Source of the DNA: Alphaproteobacteria bacterium
GTDB taxonomy: Bacteria > Pseudomonadota > Alphaproteobacteria > Rhizobiales > Rhizobiaceae
Direction of reading: 5' to 3'
DNA length: 64,000 nucleotides
Assembly (NCBI GenBank): GCA_016861165.1
Contig: BOKV01000016.1
Coordinates: 38,641 to 102,640, forward strand
Positions within the stretch are counted from its first letter, which is position 1. The number at the start of each line of letters is the position of its first letter. Positions 24,201 through 33,205 of the stretch are shown here, piece after piece. The position numbers and the translations under genes are program-made. The notes beneath the pieces are model-generated. The model was not told the DNA's origin and did not search any database. It saw only the letters and a list, made by a program, of their open reading frames with translations.

Positions 24201-24785
24201 ATGGGCGGCGCGACCATCTATTTCATCCGCCACGGCCAGACCGCCTGGAACGCCGAGCTGCGCTTCCAGGGCCAGCGCGACGTGCCGCTCAACGACATCG
24301 GCCTGGCGCAGGCACGCGACAATGGCCGCCGGCTGGCGCGGCTCCTCAGTGACGTTGCACGCGTCGACTTCGTCGCCAGCCCGCTCGGACGGGCACGCGC
24401 GACCATGGAGATCATGCGCCAGGCGATGGGCCTCGACCCGGCTGGCTACCGCATCGACGAGCGGCTGGTCGAGGCGAGCTACGGCACGCTCGAGGGCACC
24501 ACGCTCGCCGAGTTCAAGGCGCGTTTTCCCGAGGTCCACCGGCACCGCAAGCGCGAACGCTGGCATTTCCGTCCGCCTGGGGGCGAGAGCCATGCCATGG
24601 TGCTGGAGCGCGTCCTGCCCTGGCTCCATGCGCTGGAGCGCGACACCGTGGTCAGTGCCCACGGCGTCGTCGGCCGGGTGCTGCGCCACCACCTGCTCGG
24701 CATCGAGCCGAACGCGGCCGCCGCCTATGCGTTTCCGCAGGACCGCATCTGCGTGTGGCGCGACGGCGTCGAGACGCTGGTCTGA
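24201..24785 (+). CDS. histidine phosphatase family protein (phosphoglycerate mutase-like)
   Basis: IYFIRHGQTAWNAELRFQGQRDVPLNDIG. Confidence 0.93.
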   Translation: MGGATIYFIRHGQTAWNAELRFQGQRDVPLNDIGLAQARDNGRRLARLLSDVARVDFVASPLGRARATMEIMRQAMGLDPAGYRIDERLVEASYGTLEGTTLAEFKARFPEVHRHRKRERWHFRPPGGESHAMVLERVLPWLHALERDTVVSAHGVVGRVLRHHLLGIEPNAAAAYAFPQDRICVWRDGVETLV

Positions 24786-24875
24786 AGGCGGCCACCGGAA
24801 GCGGGTTGGCCGCGGGCAAATCGATTGACCGGCCATGCCAGCCTGCCTAAAGGTTCGACCCAAACCGGTCCATCC

Positions 24876-25973
24876 ATGTCCTTCAACACGTTCGGCCATC
24901 TCCTGCGCGTTACCACCTGGGGCGAGAGCCACGGACCGGCACTCGGCTGCGTCGTCGACGGCTGCCCGCCCGGCATCAGGCTGCGGCTCGCCGATATCCA
25001 GGCGGAGCTCGACCGGCGCCGGCCGGGCCAGTCGAGATTCACCACGCAGCGCCAGGAGGCCGACCGTGTCGAGGTGCTGTCGGGCGTCATGGCCGACGAG
25101 GCCGGCCCCGACACGCTTTTGACGACGGGCACGCCTATCGCCATGATGATCGCCAACACCGACCAGCGCTCGAAGGACTACGCGCAGATCAGGGACCAGT
25201 ACCGGCCCGGCCACGCCGACATCACCTATGACATGAAATACGGCATCCGCGACTATCGCGGCGGCGGGCGGTCGTCGGCGCGCGAGACCGCCGCGCGCGT
25301 GGCCGCCGGCGCCATCGCCCGGCGCATCGTGCCGGGGCTGCTCGTGCGCGGCGCGCTGGTGCAGGTCGGCGACAGACCGGTTGTCCGGTCGCGCTGGGAC
25401 TGGGACGAGGTCGCCCGCAACGACTTCTTCTGCCCCGACGCGGCGGCGGCGGCCGATTGGGCCGACTACCTGACCAAGGTCCGCAAGCAGGGTTCGTCCG
25501 TCGGCGCCGTGGTCGAGATCGTCGCCGAGGGGGTGCCGCCCGGCCTCGGCGCGCCGATCTACGCCAAGCTCGATCAGGACATCGCCGGCCACCTCATGTC
25601 GATCAACGCCGTCAAGGGAGTCGAGATCGGCGACGGCTTCGCCGCGGCGGCGCTGACCGGCGAGGCCAACGCAGACGAGATCCGCATGGGCAATGACGGG
25701 CGGCCGGTGTTCCTGTCCAACCATGCCGGCGGCATCCTCGGCGGTATCTCGACCGGCCAGCCGATCGTCGCCCGCTTCGCCGTCAAGCCGACCTCCTCGA
25801 TCCTGACGCCGCGCCGCTCGATCAACGCGAAGGGCGAGAATGTCGAGGTGTTGACCAGGGGGCGCCACGACCCCTGTGTCGGCATCCGCGCGGTGCCGAT
25901 CGGCGAGGCCATGGTCGCCTGCGCCATCGCCGACCACTACCTGATGCATCGCGGCCAGACCGGCCGGGGGTGA
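24876..25973 (+). CDS. aroC: chorismate synthase
   Basis: [52 protein letters not shown]. Confidence 0.96.
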   Translation: MSFNTFGHLLRVTTWGESHGPALGCVVDGCPPGIRLRLADIQAELDRRRPGQSRFTTQRQEADRVEVLSGVMADEAGPDTLLTTGTPIAMMIANTDQRSKDYAQIRDQYRPGHADITYDMKYGIRDYRGGGRSSARETAARVAAGAIARRIVPGLLVRGALVQVGDRPVVRSRWDWDEVARNDFFCPDAAAAADWADYLTKVRKQGSSVGAVVEIVAEGVPPGLGAPIYAKLDQDIAGHLMSINAVKGVEIGDGFAAAALTGEANADEIRMGNDGRPVFLSNHAGGILGGISTGQPIVARFAVKPTSSILTPRRSINAKGENVEVLTRGRHDPCVGIRAVPIGEAMVACAIADHYLMHRGQTGRG

Positions 25974-25990
25974 CACGGGACAGCCAGATC

Positions 25991-26019
25991 TTGAATAACA
26001 ACACTCCTGTAATTACAAT
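25991..26019 (+). promoter_or_regulatory. promoter of brnTA with overlapping TGTAATTACA palindrome
   Basis: TTGAAT-N17-TACAAT; palindrome 26008-26017 overlaps -10. Confidence 0.7.
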
Positions 26020-26025
26020 TTTGTC

Positions 26026-26331
26026 ATGAACGAGATACGCTTCGAATGGGACGAAGCGAAAAACCGGACCAATCAACGGAAACACGGCATCGGTTTCGAA
26101 GAGGCCAGCCGGGTCTTCCTCGACCCGTTTCATCTGTCGATGCAGGATCGGATTGAGGACGGTGAGCCCAGATGGCGTACCATTGGGACAATCGAAGGGC
26201 TGGTGGTGCTGGTCGTCGCTCATGTCCTGACGGAAGCCGACGAGAATGGGACACCGGTGGAGATTGTCCGTATCATATCGGCGCGACGGGCAACCCGACG
26301 CGAAAGGCTGCACTATGAGCAAGATCGCTAG
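26026..26331 (+). CDS. brnT: BrnT family toxin
   Basis: FEWDEAKNRTNQRKHGIGFEEASRVFLDP...IRIISARRATRRERLHYE. Confidence 0.94.
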   Translation: MNEIRFEWDEAKNRTNQRKHGIGFEEASRVFLDPFHLSMQDRIEDGEPRWRTIGTIEGLVVLVVAHVLTEADENGTPVEIVRIISARRATRRERLHYEQDR

Positions 26332-26623
26332 GCATTCGGCACAGACGCTACCCCCCCTTACCGACGCCCAAAAGGCCGCGTTGAAGGCGCTCGCTGAACT
26401 TCCCGATGAGGCCATTGAAATCGGCGACATCCCCGAGCTGTCCAAGGACGATTGGCGGCATGCCGTGCGCGGCCGTTTCTATCGCCCGGTCAAGCAGCAG
26501 ATCACGGCGCGGATTGACGCGGACGTGCTAGCGTGGCTGAAGGCACCCGGTAAGGGTTACCAGGCTCGCTTGAACGCCATCCTGCGGCGCGAGATGCTGG
26601 CGCAGCGCAGACAGCGTTCCTGA
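26315..26623 (+). CDS. brnA: BrnA family antitoxin
   Basis: RGRFYRPVKQQITARIDADVLAWLKAPGKGYQARLNAILRREM; overlaps brnT by 17 nt. Confidence 0.92.
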   Translation: MSKIARHSAQTLPPLTDAQKAALKALAELPDEAIEIGDIPELSKDDWRHAVRGRFYRPVKQQITARIDADVLAWLKAPGKGYQARLNAILRREMLAQRRQRS

Positions 26624-26626
26624 CAC

Positions 26627-27736
26627 ATGCAGTTTGACCAGGCCAAGGTCGTCGCCGCGATCCGCGCCTTCGAGGCGGGCGAGATCGTCGTCGTCACCGA
26701 CGACGATGACCGCGAGAACGAAGGCGATCTGATTGTCGCCGCCGTCCATTGCACGCCCGAGAAGATGGCCTTCATCATCCGTCATTCGAGCGGCATCGTC
26801 TGCGCGCCGATGACGCCACCGGAGGCCAGGCGGCTCAACCTGGCGCCGATGGTAGCCGACAATGACGCGCCGCATGCCACTGCCTTCACCGTCTCCGTCG
26901 ACTACCGTCACGACACCACTACCGGCATCTCGGCCGAGGAGCGCACCTCGACGGTGCGCGCCCTTGCCAACCCGAACGCCGGGGCGGCCGATTTCGTGCG
27001 GCCCGGCCACGTCTTCCCGCTAATCGCGCGCGAAGGCGGCGTGCTGATGCGCTCCGGCCACACCGAGGCGGCGGTCGACCTGTGCCGGCTGGCGAGCCTG
27101 CCGCCGGTCGGCGTCATTTCCGAATTGATGAACGAGGATGGCACCGTCATGCGCGGGCCGCAGGTGGCGAGATTCGCTGCCGAGCACGAGCTGAAGCAGG
27201 TGTCCGTCGCCGAGCTGATCGCCTACCGCCAGCGCCAGGAAAGCCTGATCGAGCGTGTCGGCGAGGCGCCGGTGACGACGCTGGCCGGCCCGGCGCGGGC
27301 GGTCACCTTCAAGACGCCGTGGGACCCGATGCACCACCTCGCGCTCGTCTTCGGCGACATCCGCGACGGACGCGACGTGCCGGCGCGCATGCAGATCGAA
27401 TCGGTCCTCGATGACGCCTTCGGCGCTTCCGACACGCTGAAGAAGGTGCTCGCCATGATCAGCCGGCGCGGGCGCGGCGTCGTCGTCTATCTGCGCGAGG
27501 GATCGGTCGGCGTCGCCCACATCGCCCGGCGCTCGCAGGTCACCCATGCCGGAGAAGCCGAGGAGCACGCATCGGCCTTCGCCCGGCGCAGCGAGTGGCT
27601 GGAGATCGGGCTCGGCGCCCAGATCCTGCGCGACCTCGGCATCGAGTCGATCGAACTGCTGGCCTCGCGCGAACGCCACTATGTCGGACTGGAGGGCTTC
27701 GGCATCCGCATTTCGAAAACGCTTCTGATCGAGTGA
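26627..27736 (+). CDS. ribB: 3,4-dihydroxy-2-butanone-4-phosphate synthase fused to GTP cyclohydrolase II-like domain lacking Zn cysteines
   Basis: DDDDRENEGDLI, RTSTVRALANP, RPGHVFPL, GHTEAAVDL; C-terminal RibA-like region without Cys ligands. Confidence 0.93.
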   Translation: MQFDQAKVVAAIRAFEAGEIVVVTDDDDRENEGDLIVAAVHCTPEKMAFIIRHSSGIVCAPMTPPEARRLNLAPMVADNDAPHATAFTVSVDYRHDTTTGISAEERTSTVRALANPNAGAADFVRPGHVFPLIAREGGVLMRSGHTEAAVDLCRLASLPPVGVISELMNEDGTVMRGPQVARFAAEHELKQVSVAELIAYRQRQESLIERVGEAPVTTLAGPARAVTFKTPWDPMHHLALVFGDIRDGRDVPARMQIESVLDDAFGASDTLKKVLAMISRRGRGVVVYLREGSVGVAHIARRSQVTHAGEAEEHASAFARRSEWLEIGLGAQILRDLGIESIELLASRERHYVGLEGFGIRISKTLLIE

Positions 27737-27833
27737 GCCGCGCGGCATTGACGGCTGCGTCTGGCGGAGGCGGACTGGCGCCGGATTTGACGCTGCTTGC
27801 CGGCGCCCCCACATTCATGGCAGGGAGCGATCC

Positions 27834-28760
<927 letters not shown>

Positions 28761-28780
28761 AGCCCGGAAGCGAAGGAACG

Positions 28781-29038
28781 ATGAGCGAAAAGGACGACAC
28801 CAACGCCGACATCGCCGCGATGAGCTTCGAGCAGGCGCTGGCCGAACTGGAGAAGATCGTCGAGAGCCTGGAACAGGGCAATGTCGCGCTGGAGGCCTCA
28901 ATCGGCTTCTACGAACGCGGCGAGCAGTTGCGCAACCACTGCCAGAAGCTGTTGGGCGCCGCCGAGGCCAGGGTCGACAAGATCAGGCTCGACGCCGAGG
29001 GCCGGCCGGTCGGCACCGAGCCGCTCGATCCACAGTGA
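28781..29038 (+). CDS. xseB: exodeoxyribonuclease VII small subunit
   Basis: MSFEQALAELEKIVESLEQGNVALEASIGFYERGEQLRNHCQKLL. Confidence 0.95.
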   Translation: MSEKDDTNADIAAMSFEQALAELEKIVESLEQGNVALEASIGFYERGEQLRNHCQKLLGAAEARVDKIRLDAEGRPVGTEPLDPQ

Positions 29039-29129
29039 ATGTCGGGCGGACGCCGTGTCGCATTTGACGAACGCCACGCCGCGCCCCACCTGCACGGGAT
29101 AGATTTCGACGGCGCATGACGATCAGGGG

Positions 29130-29735
29130 ATGGACGGGATGAGGACGATCCGTATCGGCGCCTGGCTGGCGGTGGCGGCACTGATCGCTGTTGTCGGCTA
29201 TGTGGCGCTGAACGAGCGGCTGGGCGGCTCGGTGGCCGAGCTTGCCGGCGCCAGCATCGGCGGCCCGTTCACGCTGCAGCGCACCGACGGGACCACCGTG
29301 ACCGAGAAGGACCTCATGGGGCGGCCGCACGCCATCTTCTTCGGCTTCACCCACTGCCCGGAGGTCTGCCCGACGACGCTTTGGGAAGCGAGCGGCTGGC
29401 TCGGCGAACTGGGCGGCGACGCCGACCGTTTCGCCTTCTATTTCGTCACCGTCGATCCGGAACGCGACACCGCCGAGGTGCTGGCCCAGTACATGACCTC
29501 GTTCGACGCGCGCATCGCCGGGCTGACCGGCACACCCGAACAGGTCGAGCAGATCAAGACTGCCTACCGTGTCTATTCGCGCAAGGTGGTGCTCGACGAC
29601 GGCGACTACACCGTCGACCATACCGCCACCGTCTACCTGATGCATGGCGACGGCCGCTTCGCCGGCACCATCGCCTATGGCGAGGACACCGCCTCGGCGG
29701 TTGCCAAACTTCGCCGGCTGGTCAAGGATGGCTGA
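29130..29735 (+). CDS. SCO family protein
   Basis: FFGFTHCPEVCPTTL CxxxC motif; VTVDPERDTAEVL; DHTATVYLM. Confidence 0.93.
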   Translation: MDGMRTIRIGAWLAVAALIAVVGYVALNERLGGSVAELAGASIGGPFTLQRTDGTTVTEKDLMGRPHAIFFGFTHCPEVCPTTLWEASGWLGELGGDADRFAFYFVTVDPERDTAEVLAQYMTSFDARIAGLTGTPEQVEQIKTAYRVYSRKVVLDDGDYTVDHTATVYLMHGDGRFAGTIAYGEDTASAVAKLRRLVKDG

Positions 29736-29737
29736 GC

Positions 29738-29911
29738 ATGCAGGCCGACGCTGAAACGGTGGAGACGGGCAAGGCCGGCTCGCGGCTTGCCCTTGCCGCG
29801 GCCGCGGCCGCGGGCGGGCTGGCGACCGGCGCGCTGGTCTTCGGCTGGCTGCAGTTCGGCGAATCAATCTACCTGACGCGGCTCGCCACCTTCGTGGCCA
29901 GCTGCTTCTGA
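29738..29911 (+). CDS. 57-aa single-TM hypothetical protein
   Basis: ATG 2 nt after sco stop; LALAAAAAAGGLATGALVFGWLQF. Confidence 0.5.
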   Translation: MQADAETVETGKAGSRLALAAAAAAGGLATGALVFGWLQFGESIYLTRLATFVASCF

Positions 29912-29990
29912 GCACACGGCCCGCCGGCTCACCCATCGTTAACCATGTTCCTTCGCCCTTCCCTAATCGCCATCTGGCAGGCTCGCCGCC

Positions 29991-30323
29991 ATGACGGGGG
30001 TTGGAACGGGCAAGGCCGGGCGATGCGTCCTGGCGGCGGCGCTGCTGCTGGCCGCGGGCGGCGGCGCGGCCGCCCAGGACCGGCGCGAATACGATCAAAA
30101 AATCGAGAAATGGGCGGCGGCGCGGGTTTCGGCCCGCCTCGGCGAACTGCGTGGCTCGTTTGCGCCGGAAGCGCGTGTCGAGGCCGAGACGGTGCACGAG
30201 GCCTACGCGCAGCCGCCCGAGCGACCGAAGCGCCTTTCGCCGATCTTCGTGCTGCCGCAGCGCGGCGAGCGGTTGCCACCGATCGTCATGGGCGACGGCA
30301 CCGCCCGTCCGTCCGGGGCCTGA
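29991..30323 (+). CDS. small secreted hypothetical protein
   Basis: signal peptide MTGVGTGKAGRCVLAAALLLAAGGGAAAQ; compact placement. Confidence 0.55.
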   Translation: MTGVGTGKAGRCVLAAALLLAAGGGAAAQDRREYDQKIEKWAAARVSARLGELRGSFAPEARVEAETVHEAYAQPPERPKRLSPIFVLPQRGERLPPIVMGDGTARPSGA

Positions 30324-30365
30324 ACGCCCGTTGCGCCGGTGCGGCATCCGGCGCAAGAAGGCTGC

Positions 30366-31118
30366 ATGGACGCAACCACCCGGACGCGGCTCGACCGCCT
30401 GCTGGTCGCAACCGGCCGTTACGCGACACGCTCGCGGGCGGCAGACGCGATCCGGCGCGGCTGTGTGCGCGTCAACGGTGTCGCCGCGTCGCAGCCGTCG
30501 CGGCCGGTCTCGCCCGCCGACGCCATTGACATCGACGACGCGGCGGCCCGCTACGTGTCGCGGGCGGCGCTGAAGCTCAGGGCCGGACTGGCGGCAACCG
30601 GCTTCGACCCGTCCGGCCGGGTGGCGCTCGATCTCGGCGCCTCGACCGGTGGCTTCACCCAGGTGCTGCTCGAAGCCGGCGCGAGGCGCGTCATCGCCGT
30701 CGATGTCGGTCACGACCAGATGGACGTCGCGGTCGCCAACGACCCGCGCGTGAACCGGTTCGACGGCGTCAACGCCCGCGACCTGACGGCCGACATCGTC
30801 GGGACGGAGCCGATCGGCTTCATCGCGAGCGACATGAGCTTCATCTCGCTGAAGCTCGCCCTGCCGAAAGCGCTGGAACTGGCCGCGCGCGGCGCTCTCG
30901 GCATCTTCCTGATCAAACCGCAGTTCGAGGTCGGGCGCGGCAAGCTCGGCAAGGGTGGCATCGTGCGCGACACCGCGCTCGGCGCAAAGGTGGCGCGCGA
31001 GGTGGCCGAATGGATCGGCCGGCAGCCTGGCTGGCGGCTCACCCATTTTCTCCCCTCGCCGGTCGAAGGCGCCGACGGCAACCGGGAATACCTGGCCGCC
31101 GGAGTGAAGGACGTGTGA
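30366..31118 (+). CDS. tlyA: TlyA-family rRNA 2'-O-methyltransferase
   Basis: S4 domain LDRLLVATGRYATRSRAADAIRRGCVRVNG, LDLGASTGGFTQVLLEAGA, IKPQFEVGR. Confidence 0.92.
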   Translation: MDATTRTRLDRLLVATGRYATRSRAADAIRRGCVRVNGVAASQPSRPVSPADAIDIDDAAARYVSRAALKLRAGLAATGFDPSGRVALDLGASTGGFTQVLLEAGARRVIAVDVGHDQMDVAVANDPRVNRFDGVNARDLTADIVGTEPIGFIASDMSFISLKLALPKALELAARGALGIFLIKPQFEVGRGKLGKGGIVRDTALGAKVAREVAEWIGRQPGWRLTHFLPSPVEGADGNREYLAAGVKDV

Positions 31119-32344
31119 GCGAAACGCTTGTCATCGACCGGCTTGGCCACCGGGGCGACGGCATCGCAATGACCGGTGCCGGTCCCGTCTACGTGCCGTT
31201 CGCCCTGCCCGGCGAGCGCGTGACCGTCGCAGGCAGCGGCGAGCGGCGCCGGATCGAGGCCGTGCTGGAGCCGTCGGCGCTGCGGCGCCAGCCGCTCTGC
31301 CGCCACTTCGGCCGATGCGGCGGCTGCCAACTCCAGCACCTGGAGGCGGGTGCCTACCATGACTGGAAGCGCGGGCTGGTCGTCTCGGCGCTGGCGCGGA
31401 TGGGGATCGAGACCAAGGTCCGGCCGCTCCTCGGCTTTCCCGCGGCCTCGCGCCGGCGCGCCGTCTTCATCGCGCTGGCAACGGCGCGCGGCCCGGTGCT
31501 GGGCTTTGCCGAGCGCCGATCGGACACGGTTGTCGACATCGCCGAATGCCCGGTGCTGGTGGCGCCGATTGCCGACCGGCTTGCCGGCTTGCGCGCCCTG
31601 GCCGGCCACCTGGCGCCGCGCCGCGGCCAGCTGAAGCTCACGGTGCTCGCCTGCGCTGGCGGGCTCGACGTGGCGGCGACGGCCGAGGCCGCCATTGCCG
31701 ACAAGGCGATCGGCCAGGCGATCGCCGCCGCCGGCGCGGCTGGGCTGGCGCGCCTGTCGCTCGACGGCGAGGTGCTGGCGCAGTTCCGCCGGCCGTCTAT
31801 TGCCGTCGGCATCGCCGAAGTGACGCCGCCGCCCGGCGTCTTCGCCCAGGCGGTGGCGGCGGCCGAGGCAGCGATGGCGGCGCTGGTGACCGCCCATCTC
31901 GGCGGCTGCCGGCGCGTCGCCGACCTGTTCTGCGGCTTCGGCGCCTTTGCGCTGCGCCTGGCCGAGGCAAGCGAGGTGCGCGCCGCCGACAGCGACGCCG
32001 CTGCGCTCGCCGCCCTCGACCATGCCTGGCGGGCGACCGGCGGCCGGCTGAAGCGGCTGACCGCCGAGCGCCGCGACCTCCGGCGCCGGCCGTTGCTCGC
32101 TGCCGAACTGGCGGGCTGCGATGGCATCGTCTTCGACCCGCCCCGTGCCGGCGCCGAGGCCCAGGCACGCGAACTCGCCGCCTCGGGCGCCGGCCGCATA
32201 GCGGCAATATCATGCAACCCGGCCACGCTGGCACGCGATTTGCGCGTTCTCCTCGACGGCGGGTTCCGGCTCGCCTCGGTGACGCCGATCGACCAGTTCG
32301 CATTTACGCCGCATGTCGAAGCGGTGGCGCTGCTCGAGCGGTAG
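31115..32344 (+). CDS. class I SAM-dependent RNA m5U methyltransferase (TrmA/RlmD family)
   Basis: TRAM-like start, CRHFGRCGGCQLQHL Fe-S motif, DPPRAGAEAQ, ISCNPATLARDL; GTG start overlaps tlyA stop. Confidence 0.92.
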   Translation: MSETLVIDRLGHRGDGIAMTGAGPVYVPFALPGERVTVAGSGERRRIEAVLEPSALRRQPLCRHFGRCGGCQLQHLEAGAYHDWKRGLVVSALARMGIETKVRPLLGFPAASRRRAVFIALATARGPVLGFAERRSDTVVDIAECPVLVAPIADRLAGLRALAGHLAPRRGQLKLTVLACAGGLDVAATAEAAIADKAIGQAIAAAGAAGLARLSLDGEVLAQFRRPSIAVGIAEVTPPPGVFAQAVAAAEAAMAALVTAHLGGCRRVADLFCGFGAFALRLAEASEVRAADSDAAALAALDHAWRATGGRLKRLTAERRDLRRRPLLAAELAGCDGIVFDPPRAGAEAQARELAASGAGRIAAISCNPATLARDLRVLLDGGFRLASVTPIDQFAFTPHVEAVALLER

Positions 32345-32345
32345 A

Positions 32346-32408
32346 GTATCCGTTTGTTTTGTCGCATCATCTTGTCCGCCTCGCGTTTCCGCTCAGCGGG
32401 ATGAGGCT
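32346..32408 (-). repeat. dispersed 63-bp repeat, copy 3 (inverted, no terminator)
   Basis: rc: agcctcatcccgctgagcggaaacgcgaggcggacaagatgatgcgacaaaacaaacggatac. Confidence 0.92.
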
Positions 32409-32417
32409 CAGCCTGCC

Positions 32418-33182
32418 TCAGGAGGCCTTGCCGGCACCGCGGTTCATGAACGCCATGAAGGCGGCGCGGGCCTCCTCCGACTTCAGCCGTTCGGCAAACA
32501 GCGTCGCTTCCTCGCGCATGCGGTGGAGGACGTCAGTACGGTCGCCACGGATCAGCCGGCGCGAAATCTCCAGCGCCTCGGGCGGCTTGGCGGCGATCGC
32601 CTGGGCGGCGGCACGGGCGCGCTCCTCAAGTTCGGCGACCGGCACGACATGGCTGACGAAGCCGGCCGCCAGCGCCTCCGCAGCCGACAGCGGCTCGCCC
32701 ATCGCCAAGAGCGCGAAGGCCCGGTGGTGGCCCATCAGCCGCGGCCCGAGCAGGCTGGAGCCCGCCTCAGGCACGATGCCGAGGTCGACGAACGGCGTGC
32801 GGAAGACGCTCGCCTCCGAAGCAACGACATGGTCGCAGTGCATCAGCATGGTGGTGCCCACACCGATGGCGACCCCATCGACGCCGGCGACGACCGGCTT
32901 GGCCGCCATGATGATGCGTTCGAGGAAGTCGAAGACGGCGTTCGAGCCGGGCGCGTTCGACATCGACACCTGCAGAAAATCGGCAATGTCGTTGCCGGCG
33001 CAGAAGGTGCCAGGCACGCCGAGGATCAGCGTGACGCGGATGTCCTTGTGGGCGGCCGCCTTGTCAAGCGCGTTGGCGAGCGCGGCATACATCGCCGCGG
33101 TGAGCGCGTTCTTCTTCTCCGGCCGGTTGATGCGCACGGTCAGCACGCCGCGCTCGGCGCTGGTCAGAACATGCTCGTCCAT
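32418..33182 (-). CDS. enoyl-CoA hydratase
   Basis: crotonase fold: INRPEKKNALTAAMY...GTFCAGNDIADF...PEAGSSLLGPRLMG. Confidence 0.92.
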   Translation of the reverse strand: MDEHVLTSAERGVLTVRINRPEKKNALTAAMYAALANALDKAAAHKDIRVTLILGVPGTFCAGNDIADFLQVSMSNAPGSNAVFDFLERIIMAAKPVVAGVDGVAIGVGTTMLMHCDHVVASEASVFRTPFVDLGIVPEAGSSLLGPRLMGHHRAFALLAMGEPLSAAEALAAGFVSHVVPVAELEERARAAAQAIAAKPPEALEISRRLIRGDRTDVLHRMREEATLFAERLKSEEARAAFMAFMNRGAGKAS

Positions 33183-33205
33183 GGCTCGTCTCCTTCGATC
33201 GCCGC

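Noticed and set aside
24096-25976. 626-aa minus-strand ORF opposite the phosphatase and aroC genes
   Set aside because: Shadow ORF; strong homology signatures are all on the + strand.
31354-32370. 338-aa minus-strand ORF starting MMRQNKRILYRSSS
   Set aside because: Only the start comes from the dispersed repeat; the rest is antisense to the RNA methyltransferase and looks non-coding.
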